Assembly: GCA_037138855.1 (NCBI GenBank)
Contig: JBAXHO010000032.1
Location: forward strand, 1-19,685
From: JBAXHO01 sp037138855
GTDB lineage: Bacteria; Patescibacteriota; Dojkabacteria; B142; OLB20
Direction: 5' to 3'
DNA length: 19,685 nucleotides
How positions within the stretch are numbered: the first letter of the stretch is position 1; each line of letters opens with the position of its first letter. The notes under the pieces were generated by a model, which had not been told where the DNA came from, did not search any database, and saw nothing but the letters and a program-made list of their open reading frames with translations. The position numbers and the translations under genes were made by a program. Of this stretch, positions 1 to 7,162 are shown piece after piece.

Positions 1-7
1 AAGATAA

Positions 8-244
8 TTGAAGAAATTCTGTCAAACTAGACCCCCGTTTTTGATATTAAGCCAACGTTATCGAGAAAGAGTAAATTTATTTTTAGCTATTCCAGGTGAC
101 CCGATTCTCAAAGATCATGCCTTGCTTGGCAGTAAAATTAAACTGCGATCGTTTTCAATCACTGGAGATATCCGAGTAATATACAGTAAAAATGGAAATC
201 AATATTATTTTGAAGACATCGGTAGACATAACCAAGTATATTAA
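8..244 (+). CDS. RelE/YafQ-like toxin (mRNA interferase family), N-terminus probably damaged
   Basis: The 78-residue product ends in the pattern typical of YafQ/RelE-superfamily ribosome-dependent endoribonuclease toxins: LRSFSITGDIRVIY around residues 46-59, then a short strand and FEDIGRHNQVY at the C-terminus. The only start in the open frame is TTG, directly after an in-frame TAA at 5-7. The first strand normal for the family (about MKII-x-KKF) is missing. The preceding bases encode K-I-I in another frame, so a single-base loss near position 9 may have broken the N-terminus. Any antitoxin would lie left of the window. The family is fairly clear from the C-terminal half; activity is doubtful. 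Confidence 0.6.
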   Translation: MKKFCQTRPPFLILSQRYRERVNLFLAIPGDPILKDHALLGSKIKLRSFSITGDIRVIYSKNGNQYYFEDIGRHNQVY

Positions 245-334
245 TAAAAGACCCATTCCCGAAATGCCAGATGCGACATGCAAAAAATACGATTTCTCCT
301 TGCAGTTGAAAAATAATTAATTGTCTTCTTTTCT

Positions 335-355
335 CAGATTCCGGATTCCTATATT
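335..355. repeat. Heptad repeat, three units
   Basis: Three 7-bp units (CAGATTC, CGGATTC, CTATATT) lie just past the 3' end of the small membrane protein gene. This is the leftmost member of the degenerate 7-bp repeats that occupy spacers in the first 8.9 kb. Confidence 0.5.
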
Positions 356-359
356 TTCC

Positions 360-680
360 TTACTTCTTCTTGCCAAAATACTTGTACTGCTGGTAATAAC
401 CAAATATCAAAGAAATCATTTGATAGATAAAGAAACCACTTAAAAGGAGAAATTTGTTTGGCAATTGAATAATGACGCTCAAACAAATAAACGTGCCTAA
501 CAAACTAAACAAGAAAAATATTAAACCCCAGACCTGAGCACTGCGACCGGAATACCTTTTTCTGCCTCCGGCTTTACCTTTCACAAAAACCATTCTTTTC
601 TTTAATATCGCAAAGATCCCAGCCCCACCAAACATTCCCGATCCCAATTGAAAGAGTAGTACTGCTATAAATTCCCACAT
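360..680 (-). CDS. Small three-helix membrane protein, unknown function
   Basis: A 106-residue protein with three hydrophobic stretches, at about residues 4-25, 48-72 and 76-97. A basic loop (about residues 27-46, rich in Lys, Arg and Gly) separates the first two, and the C-terminus is Lys-rich (YFGKKK). By the positive-inside rule the basic loop and tail would be cytoplasmic. No known family is recognised. The ATG at 680 follows an AT-rich stretch without a Shine-Dalgarno. It is co-oriented with ilvD and begins 110 bases after the ilvD stop, beyond a hairpin, so it may be a separate unit or the distal end of the ilv transcript. Confidence 0.6.
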   Translation of the reverse strand: MWEFIAVLLFQLGSGMFGGAGIFAILKKRMVFVKGKAGGRKRYSGRSAQVWGLIFFLFSLLGTFICLSVIIQLPNKFLLLSGFFIYQMISLIFGYYQQYKYFGKKK

Positions 681-707
681 ATTTTGATTTAATAATAAAT
701 TTTATGT

Positions 708-725
708 GGAGACTGCGAAGTCTCC
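708..725. terminator. GGAGACT/AGTCTCC hairpin downstream of ilvD
   Basis: A 7-bp perfect stem with a 4-base loop lies between ilvD and the small membrane protein gene. On the minus strand it is followed by ACATAAAATTTATTATT rather than a clean U-run, so it is at best a weak terminator for ilvBND; on the plus strand a short T-run follows after six bases. It shares its GGAGAC/GTCTCC core with the two hairpins downstream of ilvC. Confidence 0.4.
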
Positions 726-759
726 GCTATATTTTTCCCATAATCGAAATTCGTCTCCC

Positions 760-799
760 TAGATTCTTAGATTCCGGAATTCTTAACTTCTTAAATTAC
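760..799. repeat. Degenerate 8-bp tandem repeat overlapping the ilvD stop
   Basis: Five units of 8 bp (TAGATTCT, TAGATTCC and derived forms) run from the spacer into the last codons of ilvD, whose stop codon (791-793) lies inside the repeat. It resembles the heptad repeats but has period eight. Confidence 0.5.
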
Positions 800-2533
800 A
801 TTATCCATCACCGCCCCAAAATTTGCACTCAACACATGCTGCGCATATCTTCCCAGCCAACCCCTTGTAATTTTCGGCTGAAAGACAGGCAGCTTAGCCA
901 TTCTTTCTTTAAATTCTGTATCTGAGATTAACAAATTTATTTCTTTTTTGATAGTATCAATTTCTATTTTATCACCATCTTTCACAATAGCAATTGGACC
1001 ACCAGCAGCTGCTTCTGGAGAAATATGACCAATACAGAGACCTCTAGTGCCACCACTAAAGCGACCATCTGTGATCAGAGCTGCTTTGACACCTCGTCCT
1101 TTCAGAGCTGAAGTCGGGGAGAGCATCTCCTGCATACCTGGACCGCCTTTGGGTCCTTCGAAGCGAATCACGACCACATCACCATCAATCACTTTTCCAG
1201 CTAAAATTGCATCCAGTGCAGCTTCCTGGGAATCATAGCATTTAGCTATACCGGTAAATTGCAGCATCTCCGCTTCGACACCGGCAATTTTCACTACACC
1301 GCTATCCGGAGCGAGATTACCACGCATTATTGCCAAACCACCTTGTTTAGAAAAGACATTGTCACCAGTGCGAATAATATCGCCATCAGCATCCGGAGCA
1401 GCTTCCACAACTTGACGTAAAGTACCAGCGACAGTAGTCAAATCCAGATTTAAAGGTACTTTGGCCGAGAGATTGACAGCCTTCAAAATAGCTGCAATGC
1501 CACCAACACGGTGAATATCTTCCATATGGACATCAGGGCGGGAAGGGGAAACTTTACAAACATTGGGAGTGATTCCGGATAATTCATCTATACGTTCTAC
1601 CGAATAATCAATCCCTGCTTCCATTGCCAGAGCAAGAGTATGTAGTACAGTGTTACTGGAGCCACCCATCGCCAGATCCAGGATAAAAGCATTATCAATT
1701 GAACCACGAGTGACAATATCCAGCGGTCTAATTTTGTTATCTACTAAATATTTGATTCTTTTACCAACAGCTTCGATCAGTGCAATCCGCTCCGGATTAA
1801 CTTCCCATTCGCCTTTAGCCTTGTCAGTCCAGCGTGCTGCTGGAATCGTCCCATTACCAGGGAGAGCCAGGCCAATTACTTCAGCCAGACAGTTCATCGA
1901 ATTAGCTGTGAACATCCCAGCACAACTACCACAGGTTCGACAAGATTCTTCAGCCATTTGCATTAATTTATCTTCTGAAATTTTGCCGGCTGCTTCTTGT
2001 CCCACTGCTTCAAAGACACTGATCAGGTCACCATCATTCATTCCTTTGAGCATTGGACCACCGCTGACATAAATTGCTGGAATATTGAGGCGCACCATGG
2101 CATTGAGCATGCCAGGTACAATCTTGTCACAGTTACCAATGCCAATCCAGGCGTCTGTCGGATGCGCTCCAATGATTGTTTCGATTTGATCAGTAATCAA
2201 TTCCCTAGAAGGAAGGGAATACTTCATGCCAAAATGCCCCATGGCAATACCATCATCCACTGCACCACCAATATTGGTATACCAAACATTGAAACCTTGC
2301 TCTTTGAGCACTTCCACCATACGGTGTCCTAGTGCTTCCAGATGAGCATGACCGGGGATTTGAGTTGTATAAGAATTGACTACGGTTATAAATAGTTTTT
2401 CGCGGTCTTTTAGAGTTTTCATTACCCCGGCAGCGATCATCAATGAAGCAGCTGGCAGCATATGTTTGCCAGTAGCGACAATTCGACTCCCTTTTTCCTG
2501 AATATTGCTAATTCCCTGATTGATTTTTGGCAT
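791..2533 (-). CDS. ilvD: Dihydroxy-acid dehydratase
   Basis: A 580-residue cytoplasmic enzyme that dehydrates 2,3-dihydroxy-isovalerate and 2,3-dihydroxy-3-methylvalerate to the 2-oxo acids, the third common step of valine and isoleucine synthesis. Visible IlvD/Edd hallmarks are GNCDKIVPGM (Cys135), CRTCGSCAGMFTANSM (Cys198, 201, 204), LALPGNGT near 223, and GRFSGGTRG followed by GHISPEAAAGG near the C-terminus. At the position where many [2Fe-2S] family members have a first cysteine, this protein reads VVNSYTTQIPGHAHL, as in the oxygen-sensitive E. coli-type enzymes; an oxygen-labile cluster is an inference. It is the last gene of ilvB-ilvN-ilvD, 20 bases after ilvN. The ATG has no Shine-Dalgarno. 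Confidence 0.97.
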   Translation of the reverse strand: MPKINQGISNIQEKGSRIVATGKHMLPAASLMIAAGVMKTLKDREKLFITVVNSYTTQIPGHAHLEALGHRMVEVLKEQGFNVWYTNIGGAVDDGIAMGHFGMKYSLPSRELITDQIETIIGAHPTDAWIGIGNCDKIVPGMLNAMVRLNIPAIYVSGGPMLKGMNDGDLISVFEAVGQEAAGKISEDKLMQMAEESCRTCGSCAGMFTANSMNCLAEVIGLALPGNGTIPAARWTDKAKGEWEVNPERIALIEAVGKRIKYLVDNKIRPLDIVTRGSIDNAFILDLAMGGSSNTVLHTLALAMEAGIDYSVERIDELSGITPNVCKVSPSRPDVHMEDIHRVGGIAAILKAVNLSAKVPLNLDLTTVAGTLRQVVEAAPDADGDIIRTGDNVFSKQGGLAIMRGNLAPDSGVVKIAGVEAEMLQFTGIAKCYDSQEAALDAILAGKVIDGDVVVIRFEGPKGGPGMQEMLSPTSALKGRGVKAALITDGRFSGGTRGLCIGHISPEAAAGGPIAIVKDGDKIEIDTIKKEINLLISDTEFKERMAKLPVFQPKITRGWLGRYAQHVLSANFGAVMDNVI

Positions 2534-2553
2534 GAAATTAATTTAAAAATTAT

Positions 2554-3087
2554 TTAAAAACTTGTGGTAATCTTTTCAGCATTAATTTGCGCCTCTTCAT
2601 CAAGAATATTCTGCAGCTTATCTTCTTCAAGTGCCGTGACTCCTGATCTACTGATATCCAGAATATTTTTCATGCCAATGGAACCGATAAATTCATCAAT
2701 CGCATTACTGGTCCCTGATACCTGCAAAATAATAGCATTTTTTTTCTCCCTGAGAATCTGTAAATCAAATTTATGACGCAGACTATTAATTTTAGAAGCG
2801 AGTAGGCTACATTTAATAATCGCTACTTCCCGCCAGAAACTTTTTTCCGGATCCAGATTAACAGCTGTAATCACTTCCGGGATCTTTTCCAGTTGTTTCA
2901 AAACCTGTTTGATCTCTTCTGGAGAATCACTAAATAGGGTAATAGTCATTTTACTGATCCCCGGTGTCACTGACTGACAAACAGTCAAAGTATTGATATT
3001 ATACATTTTTCGGCGCATTAAGCTGGCAATTTTATTAAGAACTCCAGGTTTATTGAGAACTTTGGTAAGGATAGTATATTCGGTCAT
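2554..3087 (-). CDS. ilvN: Acetolactate synthase small (regulatory) subunit
   Basis: A 177-residue regulatory subunit of acetohydroxyacid synthase, which binds the IlvB catalytic subunit and normally confers valine feedback inhibition. Residues 1-78 form an ACT domain (TILTKVLNKPGVLNKIASLMRR; ITLFSDSPEEIKQVLKQLEKI), and about 85-165 form the small-subunit C-terminal domain (REVAIIKC; ILDISRSGVTAL). Length fits the IlvN/IlvH family (about 160-180). It lies between ilvB and ilvD. The 125-base gap from ilvB is unusually long for subunits of one enzyme and is filled with heptad repeats. Confidence 0.95.
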   Translation of the reverse strand: MTEYTILTKVLNKPGVLNKIASLMRRKMYNINTLTVCQSVTPGISKMTITLFSDSPEEIKQVLKQLEKIPEVITAVNLDPEKSFWREVAIIKCSLLASKINSLRHKFDLQILREKKNAIILQVSGTSNAIDEFIGSIGMKNILDISRSGVTALEEDKLQNILDEEAQINAEKITTSF

Positions 3088-3096
3088 TGGTTGATG

Positions 3097-3248
3097 AGTT
3101 AAAAGATAAAAGTTAAAAATTATAAATCGGTATCCGGTGACCGGTGATCGGTGATCGAGAATCAGAAAAATTTATTTTTGGAATCCGGAATCTGAAATCT
3201 GGAATCCGATAATTATTTTTCAGATTTCTGATTCCTGATTTCTGTTTC
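3097..3248. repeat. Heptad repeat block between ilvN and ilvB, entering the ilvB 3' end
   Basis: Consecutive tracts keep a 7-bp register while the unit changes: AGTTAAA-type units (3097-3124), CGGTGAT-type units (3128-3162), GGAATCC-type units (3180-3207) and CTGATTT-type units (3221-3248). The last tract lies inside ilvB and encodes its final residues (minus-strand ETEIRNQKSEK). Confidence 0.75.
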
Positions 3249-4973
3249 CAGTTTATTTATTATCATCTTCTCAAACGGCTGGGCTGCTGGGATCATTGGC
3301 AAGACGAGCTCACTGGGATCACAAATAAATTCCAGGATGTAAGCCCCTTTGTGCTTTTTCGCAGTTTTGAAAGCATTAGCCGCATCTTTAATTTTTTCAA
3401 TTCTCTGGAACGGGATGCCATAAGCTGCGGCAATCTTACTGAAATCAGGATCCAACATTGGTGTACCGGCATAACGGCCGTCAAAAAATAATGTCTGCCA
3501 TTGTCTTACCATGCCGAGATAGCCATTATTTAAAATCACAATTTTCACATCGATATTATGCTCCATTACAGTCCCCAGTTCCTGGATATTCATCTGGAAA
3601 CCACCATCACCGCAAATACTCCAGACGGTTTCCTCAGGCCTAGCAATTTTTACGCCAACTGCCATCGGAAGAGAAGCACCCATGGTGCCAGCTCCCCCGG
3701 AATTGAAAGCAGTATTTTCTTTTTTAAATTGATAATATTTGCTGGCAATCATCTGATTTTGGCCGACATCCATGACAAGAATATCTTCGCCATTGGTTAC
3801 GTCAGAAAGACTCGTAATCACGCTTTTCATCCACAGTTTGCCATTTGCACTACTACCTTTATGGAGTTCCTGATCATGCCATTTACCAGTTTCTTTTTTA
3901 AACACTTTAATTTCCTGGAACCATTGCTTACGCTCCTGAAATTGGAGATTTTTAACCGCCAGAAATGCTTCCAAAGCGGATTTGGCATCAGCATTCATGC
4001 CAATTGTTGTTTTCACATTTTTATCAATTTCCGAAGGATCAATTTCTACATGGATGACATCTGCATTCTTGGCGTATTCATCCAGCTTCCCTGTCACCCG
4101 ATCATCGAAACGCATTCCAAAAGCAATAATCAAATCAGCCTTCTGAATCGCCCGATTGGCTTCCACAGTCCCATGCATTCCCATCCAACCAAGGTATAAA
4201 GGATGATCTGATGAGAAAGCACTGATACCATGTAAAGTTGCAGCAATTGGTGCATTAATCTTCTCAGCAAATTTAACTAATTCCTTTCCGGCATTCGACC
4301 ATCTCACACCATGGCCGCAGAAAATTACTGGTCGTTTGGCTTGATTGATTAATTGAACTGCTGCAGTAATATCTTCCTGATCCGGTAAATTATGTACTTT
4401 GTAACCAGGTACTTTGGGTTGATAGGTTTTTAAATTAAATTCATAATCGCTAGTAGCTGAAGCAAATTGGATATCCTTGGGAATATCAATATGAACTGGA
4501 CCAGGCCTTCCTGATCGGGCAATAAAAAATGCCTCATGTACTGCCACTTCAATTTCCTCAGGAGTAAGTGGCATGTAGACCTGTTTAGTGATGGGAAGCA
4601 TTACTCCAACAACATCAGTTTCCTGAAAGGCATCAGTACCAATGACACTTTTAGCAACTTGTCCCGAAATGGAAATAATAGGGGTAGAGTCCATAATAGC
4701 ATCAGCAACACCTGTTACCAGATTCATTGCACCGGGACCTGATGTAGCCAGACAAACACCAGTTTTAGGTTTTGCCAGATGCATTGTTGCTCGGGATACT
4801 CCCTGCGCCATGAAAGCTGCACCTTGCTCATTTCGGGTATTGAAAAGTTTAAGCTTTTTGCCCTTTTTAGCAATTTCATCAAAAACCGGCATGATTGCAC
4901 CACCGGTATATCCGAAGACATATTCGACACCTTGATCGAGAAGAGCTTTGATTAATAGTTGTGCACCAGTCAT
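3213..4973 (-). CDS. ilvB: Acetolactate synthase large (catalytic) subunit
   Basis: A 586-residue ThDP/FAD enzyme that joins pyruvate with pyruvate or 2-oxobutyrate, the first committed step of valine and isoleucine synthesis. The N-terminal ThDP-binding domain has FGYTGGAIMPVFDE and catalytic Glu49 (RNEQGAAFMAQG). The middle FAD domain includes FGMRFDDRVTG. The C-terminal pyrophosphate/Mg motif GDGGFQMN with NNGYLGMVRQWQ begins near residue 454. The ATG at 4973 is preceded by an intrinsic terminator and leader peptide, so expression is probably set by attenuation. After PFEKMII the normal C-terminus is followed by residues NKLETEIRNQKSEK, encoded largely by a heptad repeat; this tail is unlikely to be part of the conserved fold. 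Confidence 0.97.
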   Translation of the reverse strand: MTGAQLLIKALLDQGVEYVFGYTGGAIMPVFDEIAKKGKKLKLFNTRNEQGAAFMAQGVSRATMHLAKPKTGVCLATSGPGAMNLVTGVADAIMDSTPIISISGQVAKSVIGTDAFQETDVVGVMLPITKQVYMPLTPEEIEVAVHEAFFIARSGRPGPVHIDIPKDIQFASATSDYEFNLKTYQPKVPGYKVHNLPDQEDITAAVQLINQAKRPVIFCGHGVRWSNAGKELVKFAEKINAPIAATLHGISAFSSDHPLYLGWMGMHGTVEANRAIQKADLIIAFGMRFDDRVTGKLDEYAKNADVIHVEIDPSEIDKNVKTTIGMNADAKSALEAFLAVKNLQFQERKQWFQEIKVFKKETGKWHDQELHKGSSANGKLWMKSVITSLSDVTNGEDILVMDVGQNQMIASKYYQFKKENTAFNSGGAGTMGASLPMAVGVKIARPEETVWSICGDGGFQMNIQELGTVMEHNIDVKIVILNNGYLGMVRQWQTLFFDGRYAGTPMLDPDFSKIAAAYGIPFQRIEKIKDAANAFKTAKKHKGAYILEFICDPSELVLPMIPAAQPFEKMIINKLETEIRNQKSEK

Positions 4974-4974
4974 G

Positions 4975-5002
4975 AGATAATAGATAAAAGTTAATAGTTA
5001 AT
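4975..5002. repeat. Heptad repeat in the ilvB 5' untranslated region
   Basis: Four 7-bp units (AGATAAT, AGATAAA, then AGTTAAT twice) fill the space between the attenuator terminator and the ilvB start codon. No Shine-Dalgarno occurs in it. Confidence 0.6.
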
Positions 5003-5003
5003 A

Positions 5004-5028
5004 ACAAAAAAATCCGCTTTCGCGGATT
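5004..5028 (-). terminator. Intrinsic terminator of the ilvB attenuator
   Basis: On the minus strand the 7-bp stem AATCCGC/GCGGATT closes a GAAA (GNRA) loop, followed at once by a run of T ending TTTTTG. It ends about 30 bases before the ilvB ATG and after the leader-peptide stop, where an attenuator terminator belongs. Confidence 0.85.
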
Positions 5029-5057
5029 GTAACTTAGATAACAGTTTACAAACCCGC
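5022..5057 (-). promoter_or_regulatory. Antiterminator hairpin competing with the ilvB terminator
   Basis: Immediately after the leader-peptide TAA, the minus strand reads GCGGGUUUGUAAAC (5057-5044). This can pair with GUUACAAUCCGC (5033-5022), whose last seven bases are the 5' arm of the terminator. The helix has 12 pairs including one G-U, with two single-base bulges and a 10-base loop, so it is mutually exclusive with the 7-bp terminator stem. A ribosome at the stop codon would cover the GCGGG arm and favour termination. A ribosome stalled on the Leu/Val/Ile codons would leave it free. The codons ATT-CCG can also weakly pair with CGGGT, a possible protector stem. Confidence 0.75.
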
Positions 5058-5105
5058 TTAAAACGGAATAATCACGAGGACTAGATTTGTAGAAAAGTTT
5101 TGCAT
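5058..5105 (-). CDS. ilvBND attenuator leader peptide (MQNFSTNLVLVIIPF)
   Basis: A 15-codon reading frame starts at ATG 5105-5103 and stops with TAA at 5060-5058. Codons 8-13 are CTA GTC CTC GTG ATT ATT: Leu-Val-Leu-Val-Ile-Ile, the three amino acids whose synthesis depends on the downstream operon. Such an uninterrupted control-codon run is the hallmark of ribosome-mediated attenuation, as in the enteric ilv and leu leaders. The stop is adjacent to the antiterminator arm, and the terminator lies 30 bases further on. The ATG is only about 20 bases from the predicted transcription start and has no Shine-Dalgarno, like other genes here. No resemblance to known leader peptides beyond codon content is claimed. 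Confidence 0.8.
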   Translation of the reverse strand: MQNFSTNLVLVIIPF

Positions 5106-5127
5106 TAGTTTGTTAAAACAATAGTTA

Positions 5128-5156
5128 ATAATAGCAAATAATTGCCCAGAGGGCAA
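5128..5156 (-). promoter_or_regulatory. Promoter of the ilv leader-ilvBND transcript
   Basis: On the minus strand TTGCCC (5156-5151) and TATTAT (5133-5128) are 17 bases apart, with a TGC extended -10 directly before TATTAT. Transcription should start near 5122, giving a leader that contains the 15-codon peptide, antiterminator and terminator. The -35 is the left arm of the dyad TTGCCC-TCT-GGGCAA (5142-5156), a possible operator. Confidence 0.7.
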
Positions 5157-5171
5157 GGAAATTAATTAAAA

Positions 5172-5234
5172 CGGTGCTCGGTGTCCGGTAATCGGTGATC
5201 GGGGAGGAAAAGGGAATTCGAATGTCGAATCTCG
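5172..5234. repeat. Heptad repeats upstream of the ilv promoter
   Basis: Five CGGTGNN-type 7-bp units span 5172-5206, and TTCGAAT/GTCGAAT units span 5217-5234. They lie in the 258-base spacer between the methyltransferase gene and the ilv promoter, which otherwise holds only the 5235-5253 inverted repeat and more heptads. Confidence 0.65.
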
Positions 5235-5253
5235 TCCTGAAACAAGTTCAGGA
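5235..5253. repeat. Dispersed hairpin repeat TCCTGAAACAAGTTCAGGA, copy 1
   Basis: A 7-bp stem (TCCTGAA/TTCAGGA) with a 5-base loop. The exact reverse complement is at 8715-8733, and identity extends to 22 bases including flanks. A looser relative is at 8612-8629. A closely similar hairpin word recurs between genes in many unrelated bacteria, to my recollection. Confidence 0.65.
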
Positions 5254-5295
5254 TTGAATATCGGAAGATGAGAAGTTTAAGCTGAACTTTCTCTA

Positions 5296-5430
5296 TTAGC
5301 TTTTAACTCTTAACTTTTGACTAATTATCTTCCACGAGTTACGAATTATCTTTTCCTAGATACTAGCTACCAGATACCAGCTACTACCTTATTTTTCCGC
5401 CTGCCGATCACCGGTCACCGAACACCGTTC
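5296..5430. repeat. Heptad repeats across the methyltransferase 3' end
   Basis: Three tracts in 7-bp register: TTAACTT-type (5296-5323), AGATACC/AGCTACT-type (5358-5388) and CCGNNCA-type (5404-5430). The last tract runs into the methyltransferase gene and supplies its stop codon (5415-5417) and the final residues GVR. Confidence 0.7.
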
Positions 5431-6338
5431 TTCTTCGCAATAATTAGCTGATATTTCAATGAACCATTTTCAAGACCGCCAATAAACTCGGCTTCCACAA
5501 AGCCTTTTGCATGCTGAAAAGTATTCCTGAGGTACCAGTATGGTTTAGCATATTCTGTTAAATCAATTTCCTGAATAATTTTGAAATTTTGATCAATTAA
5601 TTCACCACGAAAATATTCTAAATTTTTCATTGCTGTGAAATAGTAACGATCGATATTCTTGATATTTTGACTCTCCCTGGTTTTGTACCAGCTTATTGTC
5701 GCGTAGCAGCCGTCTGCAGATAATAATTTTCCAATATTGGCCAGAAAATTGCTTAAAGAAGTAATGTACATATCCGTCTCATTTTGCAGGATTAAATCAA
5801 ACTTAGTCGTTGCTAATCTTATTGAGGATAATGCATTCATATTTCCTGCCACAACATTAGCTTTCCCAGCAATCTTTTTAAGTGTGATAATCCGCTTTAA
5901 GAGTTTAACCTGCTCTTTAGAAAGATTTAACATTGTGGTCTGACAGTGAAAATTTTCTGTCAGATAAAAGCTCATTCCTCCTGATCCTGCTCCAATATCG
6001 AGAACCCTTTGTCCTGACAACTGATGATATTTACTAATTTGCTTGATAAAATACTCAGTTTGATTCAATTCTTGTTGATATAATTCTCTGGCAATCAACT
6101 CCTGATCTTGTTTTAAATTTCTAATATCAATCATATTTAAGGGGAAATAACGATTTTTTCTTTGTAATTGCTTTGTTTTTTGATGCAAAGTCAGGCCATA
6201 GTGATGAAAGATGTAATATTGCATTAACAATTCATCCAGCGACTTATCAGTGAGAGAATGATCAAAAAGAAAGGGTAGTTGATTTAATAAATCCTCCTTT
6301 ACTTTGAAATCGTATTGTTGTGCTGCCTTGGTATACAT
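5415..6338 (-). CDS. SAM-dependent methyltransferase, geranyl-diphosphate C-methyltransferase-like
   Basis: A 307-residue class I methyltransferase. Motif I is VLDIGAGSGGMSFYL (112-126). The acidic loop after strand 4 reads LILQNETDMYITSL (182-195). Both the N-terminal YYIFHHYGL (41-49) with YQQELNQTEYFI, and the C-terminal DLTEYAKPYWYLRNT with FIGGLENGSLKYQLIIAKK, follow the layout of actinobacterial/cyanobacterial geranyl diphosphate 2-C-methyltransferases (NES-MY motif, PYWELR, GSFQYLLI). I recall this resemblance rather than computed it. No terpene cyclase is in the window, so the substrate is open. It has its own promoter (6363-6391), 110 bases after the NUDIX gene. The last residues come from a heptad repeat. 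Confidence 0.75.
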   Translation of the reverse strand: MYTKAAQQYDFKVKEDLLNQLPFLFDHSLTDKSLDELLMQYYIFHHYGLTLHQKTKQLQRKNRYFPLNMIDIRNLKQDQELIARELYQQELNQTEYFIKQISKYHQLSGQRVLDIGAGSGGMSFYLTENFHCQTTMLNLSKEQVKLLKRIITLKKIAGKANVVAGNMNALSSIRLATTKFDLILQNETDMYITSLSNFLANIGKLLSADGCYATISWYKTRESQNIKNIDRYYFTAMKNLEYFRGELIDQNFKIIQEIDLTEYAKPYWYLRNTFQHAKGFVEAEFIGGLENGSLKYQLIIAKKNGVR

Positions 6339-6362
6339 TTCATCAAAATAATTATGTGATGA

Positions 6363-6391
6363 ATTATGCTACACAAAGTGCTAGCAAACAA
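6363..6391 (-). promoter_or_regulatory. Promoter of the methyltransferase gene
   Basis: On the minus strand TTGTTT (6391-6386) and CATAAT (6368-6363) are separated by exactly 17 bases, placing a start site about 18 bases before the ATG at 6338. It lies in the 110-base gap after the NUDIX gene, suggesting independent transcription. Confidence 0.55.
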
Positions 6392-6448
6392 GTAAGGGAA
6401 GACTTGGTAAGTCCTTGTGAGGTAAGGAGATCCTCGGTAATAAAAAAA

Positions 6449-7138
6449 TCAAATATCCTCAAGTAGAATTTTTTCTTCCAGATAAATTGGAGCAAAGTCA
6501 CCACGTTTTAATTGCTCTAAAACACTAGTCATTGTGGTAATTTTGGTCTTATTTTTTTGCTGAGAGACAATGGCATTTTCATAATCACTAAATTCGAAAA
6601 TTCCATAATCATTTTCTTTTTGGAATTCTCCTGAATATTTATTTGAATAAAGTAAATGCATACTGATATCTTCAACTAATTTCGCCTCTTTATAAAAGAT
6701 TAATCTAATCATCCCGATTCTTTTAAATTCGGCTTGCAGTCCGGTTTCTTCACTTAATTTACGTTTAATTGCCTCTGCTAATAATTCACCTTGCTTGAAA
6801 GTACCTGATGGTGGTAGATAATCATCATAATAAGGCTGACGCTTCCTGGTATGCATGAGGATCTGCTTATCTTTTTCGATAAAAAAGAACAAGCCAATTT
6901 TAAATTGATTATTAAAATCACCCTGATAACTTAAATTTGTCACAGTGGATTTCCCTTGATTGGTAAGATGATAAATCTTATCAGTTTTTTCAATAAAACC
7001 TTTTTCGATAAGGAATTTTAAATGATAATAATAAAGATCTTTGTCAATGTCTTCTGGACGGAGTTCTGAATAACGAAGACCATCAGAAGTAAGCAATTTA
7101 CTAAGAATTAATTTTTGGATATGACTAAAGTCAGGCAT
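6449..7138 (-). CDS. Winged-helix/NUDIX domain protein, possible regulator
   Basis: A 229-residue protein. Residues 1-70 form a winged helix (IQKLILSKLLTSDGLRYSEL, then YYYHLKFLIEKGFIEK and a YHLTNQGK wing), and about 78-215 form a NUDIX fold. The NUDIX box spans Gly112-Leu134: Gly112, Glu118, Arg126, Lys127, Glu130, Glu131, Gly133. The box consensus R-E-U-x-E-E has Lys127 where the first Glu is expected, a residue implicated in catalysis or metal binding in MutT. Hydrolysis may therefore be impaired, with the domain acting as a ligand sensor as in NrtR-type regulators (inference). It is divergent from ilvC across 158 bases. Confidence 0.8.
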   Translation of the reverse strand: MPDFSHIQKLILSKLLTSDGLRYSELRPEDIDKDLYYYHLKFLIEKGFIEKTDKIYHLTNQGKSTVTNLSYQGDFNNQFKIGLFFFIEKDKQILMHTRKRQPYYDDYLPPSGTFKQGELLAEAIKRKLSEETGLQAEFKRIGMIRLIFYKEAKLVEDISMHLLYSNKYSGEFQKENDYGIFEFSDYENAIVSQQKNKTKITTMTSVLEQLKRGDFAPIYLEEKILLEDI

Positions 7139-7162
7139 TTAATAATAAATAACAATTATAAA

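Noticed and set aside
3558..4199. Long open frame on the plus strand antisense to ilvB (and others antisense to ilvD)
   Set aside because: Composition is not protein-like and the opposite strand encodes conserved IlvB/IlvD motifs throughout, so these are shadows.
5004..5160. T-box or other amino-acid riboswitch upstream of ilvB
   Set aside because: No T-box consensus (TGG-N-ACC region) or specifier stem is visible; the leader peptide with BCAA codons and competing stems explains the terminator better.
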